Made by a program: the position numbers and the translations under genes. Shown here one piece after another: positions 1 to 5,502 of a DNA stretch of 5,502 bases (within the stretch, counting starts at the first letter, position 1; every line of letters begins with the position of its first letter). The notes under the pieces were generated by a model that saw nothing but the letters and a program-made list of their open reading frames with translations, did not search any database and was not told where the DNA came from. Origin of the DNA: Actinomycetes bacterium (GTDB lineage: Bacteria; Actinomycetota; Actinomycetes; Actinomycetales; Microbacteriaceae); contig JAEZSU010000204.1 of assembly GCA_023421635.1 (NCBI GenBank), positions 1 through 5,502 of the forward strand, in the 5' to 3' direction.

Positions 1-592
1 GCTGGAGATCGACCGCGAGGTAGCGGCCTTCCGCCCAACGCTCACGTTCGGCGACCAGCGCCCACGTCCCCGCGAGCACGACGGCGAACGCCGGAGCCTC
101 GTCCCCGCTGAACACCTGCGACAACGCCCGTGCCACCGACGGGACCTCATCCGCCTCGTCGTCGAGCCGGAACGGCGTGAGGAGCGTCGGTTCGTTCTTC
201 GCCAGCAGATCCGACACGTCGGCGACGCGTCGCGCCTTGACGAGGGCGACGAGTCGGGCGTCCGGGGCCTCGGCAGCTGACAGGAACGTCACCGGTCCCG
301 ACACCGCGCGGTGCCGATGCGCGTCGGCGAAGCCCAACGCCGCCGCCAGCGGTGTGAGCACGGTGTCGTCCCAGGCGCGGTCGTCGGCGTCCTCGACGGC
401 GAGCGCACGCAGCAGAGCGCCGCGTGCATCGGCCAGCCGCGATCGCGGCGTCTGCTCTCCGGCGTCTTCGCGGGCGTCCCACTCCTTGCGGAGGGCTTTC
501 ACACGTGCCGCGAACGACTGCTTCGTCGACTCCGTGTTGAAGTAGTGCTCGCTGATCCAGTCTTCGCCCACCACGAAGGCGTCGGACGCCAT
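1..592 (-). CDS. drmMI: Class 1 DISARM-type adenine DNA methyltransferase, N-terminal part (3' end beyond left edge)
   Basis: An uninterrupted frame runs from ATG at 592-590 off the left edge, giving 197 complete codons that begin MASDAFVVGEDWISEHYF. The start is well supported: a GGAGGAG ribosome binding site lies 7 bases upstream and the drmD stop codon ends one base before the ATG. The visible part is the non-catalytic N-terminal region. From memory, the GEDWISEHYF opening and the later AERERWAEGRYLAVDLQ stretch (about residues 181-197) resemble the start of large class I SAM-dependent methyltransferases found with DISARM, which are usually well over 1,000 residues. The catalytic NPPY-type and SAM-binding motifs would lie outside the window, so enzyme activity is not shown here. 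In class 1 DISARM this enzyme methylates adenine in host DNA and protects it from restriction. The position directly after a DrmD-like helicase supports the call. The main alternative is a related Eco57I/PglX-like methylase of another system. No frameshift is seen. Confidence 0.75.
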   Translation of the reverse strand, partial: MASDAFVVGEDWISEHYFNTESTKQSFAARVKALRKEWDAREDAGEQTPRSRLADARGALLRALAVEDADDRAWDDTVLTPLAAALGFADAHRHRAVSGPVTFLSAAEAPDARLVALVKARRVADVSDLLAKNEPTLLTPFRLDDEADEVPSVARALSQVFSGDEAPAFAVVLAGTWALVAERERWAEGRYLAVDLQ

Positions 593-593
593 G

Positions 594-3446
594 TCAGTAC
601 TCCTCCGGGACGATCACCAACAGTGGGCGCACCAGGTGACGGGCGGGCAGCATGCTCTTCGCGATCGCCTCCTCCTCCTGCACTTTGCGGCGCTGGTCCC
701 TCAGGCCGCCGCGTTGGATCAGGGCGTCGGCGTCGTCGACCCATCGGTCGACGCGTGCCGACCAGTCGTCGACCCGACGCCGCACCTCGTCGGCCGCGGC
801 GCGGGACGTCGACGCGAGATGGTGGGTGGCCTTGTCCACCGCGGTCGGGATGAGGCTCTGCACGGCCTCGAGGTCGCGGACCGGTGCCGTGTTGCCTCGT
901 TCGCCCGCCACACCGAGCGATGTGAGGGCCGATGCTGCGTCGGGGTGTGGTTGCACGATCGGACCGGTCACCGACAGGAAGTTCGCCGCGATCACCTGAC
1001 CGCGCGCGTTCGCGAGGGTCCCGAGCAGCAGGACCGTCGGAGCGGGGGCGTCGCCGCGCACCGCGAACACCTCGTTCCGTCCGAGCTTGGCGAGCACACG
1101 GTCCGCCGCCCAGTCGAGCACCGGGTGCAGCGGGCCGAGGTAGTGTGCCTCGGGCCACAGGCCCCTGGTGTTGGCCGCGTCGTCCCGCGCCTGGCGCAGG
1201 GCCGAGAGCGCCGTCTCGCGTGTGGTCGCCAGCCGCAGCCGCTCGTGCACCTTGCGCTGCTGCAGGTACCCCTGCGGCAGGACGGCGAGACGCTGGCGCA
1301 GGTCGTCGGGCGGCGTGAGGTCGGTGAGGCCGTACGTGCCGTGGCGGCGCAGGTCGACGCCGCCCGCCGCCGGCGGTGCGGCCGGCGTCTCGAAGATCTC
1401 CTCCAGCGCCGCCGCAAGGTAGGCCTCGTCGTCGGGGAAGAGAGCTGTGCGTTCCGCAGTCTCGTGGTCGACGACGTCGTCGACCGCATCGGACGCCTGC
1501 GCGCCCTTGGCCGCCAGCAGCAACGCGAGGAACGGGTCGTCCTCCTCGTCGGCGACGGCCGCCACGCCCGGCACCACCGCGTCGATGTCGCTGCCCGAGG
1601 CGAGCGCCATCTCGATCTCGCGCTCCTCCGCCGCCACGCTGTAGGCGCCCATCAACACCGCGGCGTCGCCGAGGGCCTTGTGAGCCTCGTTCTCCCGTTC
1701 CACGAGGCGCGCGAGCACGCGGATGTCACCCGCGAAGCGCTCGTGTGACGGGCGCAGCAGGATCGTGCTGATCTGCGGTGGATGCTGCTGCCCGTAGCGG
1801 TCGATACGTCCGTTGCGCTGTTCGATGCGGATCAGGCTCCACGGGATGTCGAAGTGCACCAGCTCGTGGCACTGGCTGTGCAGGTTGACACCTTCCGATG
1901 CGATGTCGCCCGTCACCAACACACGGATGGGGGAGGAGGACAGCTTGAACGACTCCACGATCGCCTGCTGCTCGACATCCGACAATCCGCCGTGAAGCAC
2001 CTCCACCTGATCGGGCTTGAGTCTCAGTCGCGTCGTCAGCTCGTCCCGCAGCCAACGCAGGGTGGCGACGCGCTCGGAGAACACGACCGCGCGTTCCGGA
2101 GACGCCTTGCCGACGCCGATCCCGCGGAGGTAATCGACGAGGCGATCGAGCTTGGCGGACCCGGCCCGGGCGCTCGTGACGGCCAACTCCTCCAATCTCA
2201 GGAGCGCGTGACTCTCGCGTGCCTGCGCCTCATCGGTCGGCGTCCCCAGCGTGCGGAGCCGGTTCCGCACCGACTCGACGAGCGCTGGGGGACTCGACAG
2301 GAACGCCTTGGCGAGGGTCCACGGGAAGAGCCCCTTGTTGTCACCCGAGTAGGGGCTCACACCCGATGCCGGATGCAGCCACACCTCGGCGAGCTCGGTG
2401 GCGACGGCATCCTCTTCGGGCGTCGCCTGTTCGAGGAAGTGCTGGAGCGGCTTGCGTTCGGCCCAGTCCTTGCCCACCTCGCGTGCCACCTCGTCGGAGT
2501 GGCGGTGGCGGCGGATCACGAGTCGGCTGAGGGCATCGGGGTCGACGTCACCGGCGGGCGAGACGGCGGTCGGTTCGAGCAGACGGACGAGCTCGGCGAA
2601 CGATTCCTTGCGACCGTTGTGCGGTGTGGCCGAAGCCAGGATCAGCGCTTCGGTGTTGGGCGCCAAGACGCGGGCCAACGCGTTGTTCTGTGTCGAGGTG
2701 CCGGTGAGGTTGTGCGACTCGTCGATGACGACCGCGTCCCACTGATGCTTGCGCAGATGGTTGAGGTACCGGTCCTGCTTCAGCGTGTCGAGCGAGATGA
2801 CGGCGCGTTTGTAGAGGCTGAACGGGTTGCGGGTCGCGGGCAGCTTCCGGCGCACCCGCTGGATGCCCACCGAATCGAGCCGCACGAACGGCAGCCCGAA
2901 GCGCGTCCACATCTCGAACTGCATCTGCTCGAGCACGTGCTTCGGCGTCACGATCAGGATGCGTTCCCCGCGGCCACGCCGCACGAGCTCCGACAGGATC
3001 ATCCCGATCTCGATGGTCTTGCCGAGGCCCACCGTGTCGGCCAGCAGGATGCGTGGACGGAGATTCTCGGGGCTCAGGGCCTTCGCGACCGCGGCGCGCT
3101 GGTAGCCGAGCGTGTCGGCGAGCATCTCGGTCGACACCGACAGCCGACCGTCACCGAGGGGCATCGGTGAGCGGCGCAGCGTCGCCTCCAGCCACAGCCG
3201 TGAACGGCGATGGCGAGGGGAATCGTCGGTGCGCACCTTCGCGGCGCGGGGGTCGAACGGCACGATCTCGTCGAGGTGCTCGTAGAACGCCGCGCGTGTG
3301 TCCCGTACGAGCTCGGACAGGCCCGTGACCTCGACGAGGAGTCCGTCCCGGGTGGGGGTCGCGTTGGTGACCAGCCAGTCGGCGTCTCGCACCGTGACGA
3401 TCGAACCCGGCGCCACATTGAGTGCTCCGCTCGTTCCGGCCCCCAC
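594..3446 (-). CDS. drmD: DISARM SNF2-like helicase DrmD
   Basis: Complete gene for about 950 residues, an SNF2/HepA-type superfamily 2 ATPase expected to act on DNA in the cytoplasm. Visible motifs, numbered from the GTG at 3446: I, ADTVGLGKT at 136-144; Ia, ILIVTP at 163-168; II, DESH at 242-245, a variant of DEAH; III, SATP at 272-275; IV, AVVFSE near 453-458; V, GDIASEGVNL at 513-522; VI, QRNGRIDRYGQ at 543-553. An N-terminal region of roughly 130 residues precedes motif I. A C-terminal region of about 390 residues includes WPEAHYLGPLHPVLDW near 764-779 and a helical charged stretch near 876-926. Length and the ADxVGLGKT form fit class 1 DISARM DrmD, where the protein is paired with DrmMI. 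The frame extends 19 codons further to GTG 3503, but that start has no clear ribosome binding site. GTG 3446 has GAGAGG 8 bases upstream. The call could be wrong at subfamily level, but the helicase assignment is secure. Confidence 0.85.
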   Translation of the reverse strand: MGAGTSGALNVAPGSIVTVRDADWLVTNATPTRDGLLVEVTGLSELVRDTRAAFYEHLDEIVPFDPRAAKVRTDDSPRHRRSRLWLEATLRRSPMPLGDGRLSVSTEMLADTLGYQRAAVAKALSPENLRPRILLADTVGLGKTIEIGMILSELVRRGRGERILIVTPKHVLEQMQFEMWTRFGLPFVRLDSVGIQRVRRKLPATRNPFSLYKRAVISLDTLKQDRYLNHLRKHQWDAVVIDESHNLTGTSTQNNALARVLAPNTEALILASATPHNGRKESFAELVRLLEPTAVSPAGDVDPDALSRLVIRRHRHSDEVAREVGKDWAERKPLQHFLEQATPEEDAVATELAEVWLHPASGVSPYSGDNKGLFPWTLAKAFLSSPPALVESVRNRLRTLGTPTDEAQARESHALLRLEELAVTSARAGSAKLDRLVDYLRGIGVGKASPERAVVFSERVATLRWLRDELTTRLRLKPDQVEVLHGGLSDVEQQAIVESFKLSSSPIRVLVTGDIASEGVNLHSQCHELVHFDIPWSLIRIEQRNGRIDRYGQQHPPQISTILLRPSHERFAGDIRVLARLVERENEAHKALGDAAVLMGAYSVAAEEREIEMALASGSDIDAVVPGVAAVADEEDDPFLALLLAAKGAQASDAVDDVVDHETAERTALFPDDEAYLAAALEEIFETPAAPPAAGGVDLRRHGTYGLTDLTPPDDLRQRLAVLPQGYLQQRKVHERLRLATTRETALSALRQARDDAANTRGLWPEAHYLGPLHPVLDWAADRVLAKLGRNEVFAVRGDAPAPTVLLLGTLANARGQVIAANFLSVTGPIVQPHPDAASALTSLGVAGERGNTAPVRDLEAVQSLIPTAVDKATHHLASTSRAAADEVRRRVDDWSARVDRWVDDADALIQRGGLRDQRRKVQEEEAIAKSMLPARHLVRPLLVIVPEEY
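600..606 (-). promoter_or_regulatory. Ribosome binding site of the methyltransferase gene, inside the drmD 3' end
   Basis: On the minus strand GGAGGAG stands 7 bases before the ATG at 592. It is formed by the last Pro-Glu-Glu codons of drmD. With the TGA stop and ATG separated by one base, this suggests translational coupling of the two genes on one transcript. Confidence 0.75.
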
Positions 3447-3454
3447 GAACACAT

Positions 3455-3460
3455 CCTCTC
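3455..3460 (-). promoter_or_regulatory. Ribosome binding site deciding the drmD start
   Basis: GAGAGG on the minus strand lies 8 bases upstream of GTG 3446-3444. It is only 2 bases from the other GTG at 3452-3450. The farther GTG at 3503 has no comparable purine-rich sequence before it. This favours the 3446 start, which also puts the N-terminus close to the MxxAPGSIVTVRDADWLV-like opening expected of the family. Confidence 0.5.
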
Positions 3461-3498
3461 GGTCCGATTCCGAAGGGGCGGCGCGCGACGACGCGGAA

Positions 3499-3519
3499 CA
3501 CACCCGCGATGCGCGTGTG
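3499..3519. promoter_or_regulatory. 21-bp imperfect palindrome, candidate operator
   Basis: CACACCCGC and GCGCGTGTG form inverted arms around a GAT centre, with 8 of 9 arm positions paired; the one mismatch is 3504/3514. It lies 53 bases upstream of the preferred drmD start, between the two divergent genes. It could bind a dimeric repressor or form a hairpin in the drmD leader RNA. In such G+C-rich DNA a chance palindrome is possible. Confidence 0.35.
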
Positions 3520-3540
3520 CCGGCTGCCCCGACTCGAGCT

Positions 3541-3546
3541 TATGCT
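3541..3546 (+). promoter_or_regulatory. Possible -10 hexamer for the ATPase gene
   Basis: TATGCT matches TATAAT at four of six positions and fits the actinobacterial TANNNT pattern. It would give a leader of about 115 bases before ATG 3668. No good -35 box is present at the usual distance, so this is weak. Confidence 0.2.
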
Positions 3547-3655
3547 CTCCTCAAGCGATGGGCGGGGGCGGCTCGCTACAGGATGTCGGTGGCCCCCGGT
3601 AACGTCACTCGGCTGGGCACAGGAGCCCGGCGTGGGCTACGGCCTGCTCGATGAT

Positions 3656-3661
3656 GGGGAG
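3656..3661 (+). promoter_or_regulatory. Ribosome binding site of the ATPase gene
   Basis: GGGGAG lies 6 bases before ATG 3668. A second candidate, AGGAG at 3621-3625, lies 6 bases before an in-frame GTG at 3632, so two starts 12 codons apart are both plausible. ATG 3668 is preferred because the family's N-terminal helix begins shortly after it. Confidence 0.5.
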
Positions 3662-3667
3662 TCGGGA

Positions 3668-5502
3668 ATGACCATGGGGGACACGGCGCTTTCCGCGCTC
3701 GAAGAGTACGTCCGCGCGCACCAGATGAACGCCCTCGCGGCATACGAGGCGGACCCGGATCTGCTCGAGGAGCATGTCCGGCAGGAGGACAGCTATCGGT
3801 CCGGCGGGTACGGGACCCGCCAGATCAGCGAGCTCCTCCAGAACGCCGTCGACGCGTTGGCGGCCGGTGAACACCCGGGACGCGTCGAGTTCCGGGTCGC
3901 AGGCGGCTCGCTGTACTGCGCGAACGAAGGCGCGGCCTTCGATGAGAAGGGTCTTCGGGCCGTCACGCACGCCTTCCTGTCGGGGAAGCGGGAGGACGAG
4001 ATCGGGCGGTTCTGCCTCGGCTTCAAGTCCGTGCTCGGCATCACCTCCCACCCGCAGGTGTACAGCCGTTCGATCAGCTTCGAGTTCAACCCGGCGCGCA
4101 CCCGGGAACTGCTCGCCGGGCTGGAGACATCCGGCGGTCGCCTTCCGTTGCTCCGGGTGCCGACCGTCGCCGACCCCGAGGACGCGGCCGCGGAGGACCC
4201 GAACCTCGCTGAGCTGATGGAGTGGGCGAGCACCGTCATCAAGCTGCCGCTGCAGCGGGAAGGCGATCGGATCCGCAGGGAGCTCGCGAGCGAGTTCGAC
4301 TCGCAGGCGCTCGTCCTGCTCAAGCCCGTCTCCGAGCTGGTCATCTCCCTCGGGCAGGCAGGCGGCGGCCTGAAGAGGCTCAGGTACCGCCGCGAGGTCT
4401 CCGCCGACGGCGGCACGGTCACGATCACCCGTCCGAACGGGGAGGCCGTGGAGTGGTACTACGCCGAGCGGGAGTACGAACCGACCGAACAGGTCGCGGC
4501 GACGCTTCCCGACACGGCGCGGCGTAAGCGCATGACGGTCTCGTACGCGGTGAATCCGGCGCGCCGACTCGAGGTCGGGCGTCTCTGGGCTTGGTTCCCC
4601 CTCCAGGATCAGACGACCGCGGGCGGCATCTTCAACGCCCCATGGCAGGTGAACGACGACCGCACCCAGCTGTTGGAGGCACGGACGGACTTCGCGCGGA
4701 GCGGTGGACCCGAAGAGCGCTTGACGCCGCTCAACCATGCGCTGCTCGACATCGCGGCCGACCTCTTCCTCGACGTCGTCACCCGTGCCTCGACACCTGA
4801 TGACCCCGCGGCCCACCTCGACCTCTTCCCCGCGCGTGGGCGCGAGAGCCGCAGCGTGGCCGACGAGTACCTCTCGACGGCGATCCCGAGGCGGGCGACG
4901 GAACGGCGGATGGTCCCGGACGCCGACGGTGCCCTGGTGGCCCCGGCGGAGATCGTCGTGCTTCCCGACCTCGAGACCCATCGCCTTCCGGGCGATGCGG
5001 TCGAGATGTGGGGCGCGGCCATGCAACGTCGGGATGTGCCGCACATCTCGTGCTTCCGCACCCCGACGCGCATCACCCGCCTTCGCAGTCTCATCGGCGA
5101 ACGGGAAGGAGTCGCTCGTGCCGCCGCCCCGCTCGCGACATGGCTGGCGGAGCCGGCACGGGACGGCTCGGTCGACGGCGTCCGGGTTTCGCTCCGCATC
5201 CTCCGTCTGCTGCAGGAGGCGAGGAGCGTCGGGCCGGAGGCCGGGGTGATACCCCTCATCCCGACGGAGTCCGGCGACGTGGTGGGTCTCGACGCCCGTC
5301 GCCGAGTCCTGTTGCCGGTGCCGGGCGCGGACGTGCCCGACGGCCTGGACTGCGTGCGAGCCGACGTGGCGGCCGATGAGGCGTGCCGGAGTCTGCTCGA
5401 AGCGGCCGGTTTCCGCAGCGTCTCCCAGGACGAGGTCGTCGAGGCGCTCGCCACGGGCCTCGGCAAGTCGAGTGGCGAAGCGGCGTGGTCGCGGTTCTGG
5501 AC
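3668..5502 (+). CDS. Sacsin/NO VEIN-type GHKL ATPase, N-terminal part (3' end beyond right edge)
   Basis: An open frame of 611 complete codons runs off the right edge with no stop. The N-terminus carries a Bergerat ATP-binding fold of the kind seen in Hsp90, MORC and sacsin proteins. The N-box is E55-LLQ-N59-AV-D62-A, with the expected catalytic Glu and metal-binding Asn. The G1-like motif is CANEGAAF at 84-91, where Asn-Glu-Gly stands in for Asp-x-Gly. The G2 loop is GRFCLGFKSV at 113-122. A late STVIKLPL at 188-195 matches the final Thr-containing strand. Further on come FPLQDQ near 310 and APWQVNDDRTQL at 324-335, then two similar short segments near 415-435 and 530-552. There is no signal peptide or membrane segment, so the protein is probably cytoplasmic. 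Related large proteins often end in a NOV (DUF3883) or nuclease-like domain, which would lie outside the window. It is transcribed away from drmD. A defence or accessory role is inferred from context; the substrate is unknown. Confidence 0.8.
   Translation, partial: MTMGDTALSALEEYVRAHQMNALAAYEADPDLLEEHVRQEDSYRSGGYGTRQISELLQNAVDALAAGEHPGRVEFRVAGGSLYCANEGAAFDEKGLRAVTHAFLSGKREDEIGRFCLGFKSVLGITSHPQVYSRSISFEFNPARTRELLAGLETSGGRLPLLRVPTVADPEDAAAEDPNLAELMEWASTVIKLPLQREGDRIRRELASEFDSQALVLLKPVSELVISLGQAGGGLKRLRYRREVSADGGTVTITRPNGEAVEWYYAEREYEPTEQVAATLPDTARRKRMTVSYAVNPARRLEVGRLWAWFPLQDQTTAGGIFNAPWQVNDDRTQLLEARTDFARSGGPEERLTPLNHALLDIAADLFLDVVTRASTPDDPAAHLDLFPARGRESRSVADEYLSTAIPRRATERRMVPDADGALVAPAEIVVLPDLETHRLPGDAVEMWGAAMQRRDVPHISCFRTPTRITRLRSLIGEREGVARAAAPLATWLAEPARDGSVDGVRVSLRILRLLQEARSVGPEAGVIPLIPTESGDVVGLDARRRVLLPVPGADVPDGLDCVRADVAADEACRSLLEAAGFRSVSQDEVVEALATGLGKSSGEAAWSRFW

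Larger units (their letters stand above)
3447..3667. promoter_or_regulatory. Divergent intergenic control region
   Basis: This 221-base stretch lies between the drmD start and the ATPase start, with genes pointing away on both sides, so promoters for both must lie here or inside the gene ends. It holds the 21-bp palindrome at 3499-3519 and the inverted repeat GAGC-TTAT-GCTC at 3536-3547. Within that repeat are a plus-strand TATGCT (3541-3546) and a minus-strand TAAGCT (3542-3537), both fitting the loose TANNNT form of actinobacterial -10 boxes. No convincing TTGACA-like -35 box is found at 16-18 bases from either. The region is locally a little richer in A+T around 3536-3555 than the flanking genes. 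Confidence 0.5.

Noticed and set aside
591..1748. 385-codon open frame on the plus strand opposite the drmD 3' end
   Set aside because: Antisense of the helicase C-terminal region; composition is typical of a shadow frame and no domain is visible.
1782..3170. 462-codon open frame on the plus strand opposite drmD
   Set aside because: It is the antisense shadow of the helicase core, which has all its motifs intact on the minus strand.
3564..3597. GGGGGC and GCCCCC inverted repeat, possible terminator or operator
   Set aside because: Only 6 pairs with a 22-base loop and no T run; such G/C runs are expected by chance in this DNA.
3558..3602. 14-codon leader-peptide candidate (MGGGGSLQDVGGPR) before the ATPase gene
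   Set aside because: No ribosome binding site precedes the ATG, and there is no run of regulatory codons or attenuator hairpin after it.
3599..3608. GTAACGTCAC, a 10-bp imperfect palindrome around ACGT
   Set aside because: Only 4 of 5 arm pairs match and it does not extend outward; too short to claim as a binding site.
3605..5044. 479-codon open frame on the minus strand opposite the ATPase gene
   Set aside because: It shows no recognisable motif, is rich in Arg, Gly and Val as expected for antisense frames of high-GC genes, and the plus-strand frame has clear GHKL motifs across the same bases.
1..5502. Mobile elements, attachment sites, CRISPR arrays and tRNA genes
   Set aside because: No transposase or integrase motifs, no spaced direct repeats and no tRNA-like cloverleaf were seen on either strand.

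Overview
The DNA is strongly G+C-rich, with almost every third codon position G or C and long spurious open frames on the antisense strands. This fits a high-GC actinobacterium. There is no rRNA, tRNA or housekeeping gene to place it more precisely, so the taxon is an inference. The window is almost fully coding and looks like part of a defence island.

Layout, left to right. (1) Positions 1-592, minus strand: the first 197 codons of a gene whose remainder lies beyond the left edge. Its N-terminus resembles class 1 DISARM adenine methyltransferases (DrmMI). (2) Positions 594-3446, minus strand: a complete SNF2-family helicase with all the main helicase motifs, best called DrmD. It is followed after a single base by the methyltransferase gene, whose ribosome binding site lies inside the last drmD codons. 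(3) About 3447-3667: a divergent intergenic region with a 21-bp imperfect palindrome, a shorter inverted repeat and weak -10-like hexamers. (4) Position 3668 to the right edge, plus strand: at least 611 codons of a large GHKL (Bergerat-fold) ATPase of the sacsin N-terminal / NO VEIN-like type, cut by the window end.

How they may work together. In class 1 DISARM, drmD and drmMI accompany the core genes drmA, drmB and drmC. The methyltransferase marks self DNA and the helicase and core proteins restrict phage DNA. The drmD to drmMI order here matches the start of such an operon, so the core genes would be expected beyond the left edge. The divergent ATPase is not part of the described core and is a candidate accessory or independent defence gene sharing a control region with DISARM. 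No mobile element, RNA gene, CRISPR array or convincing terminator is visible.
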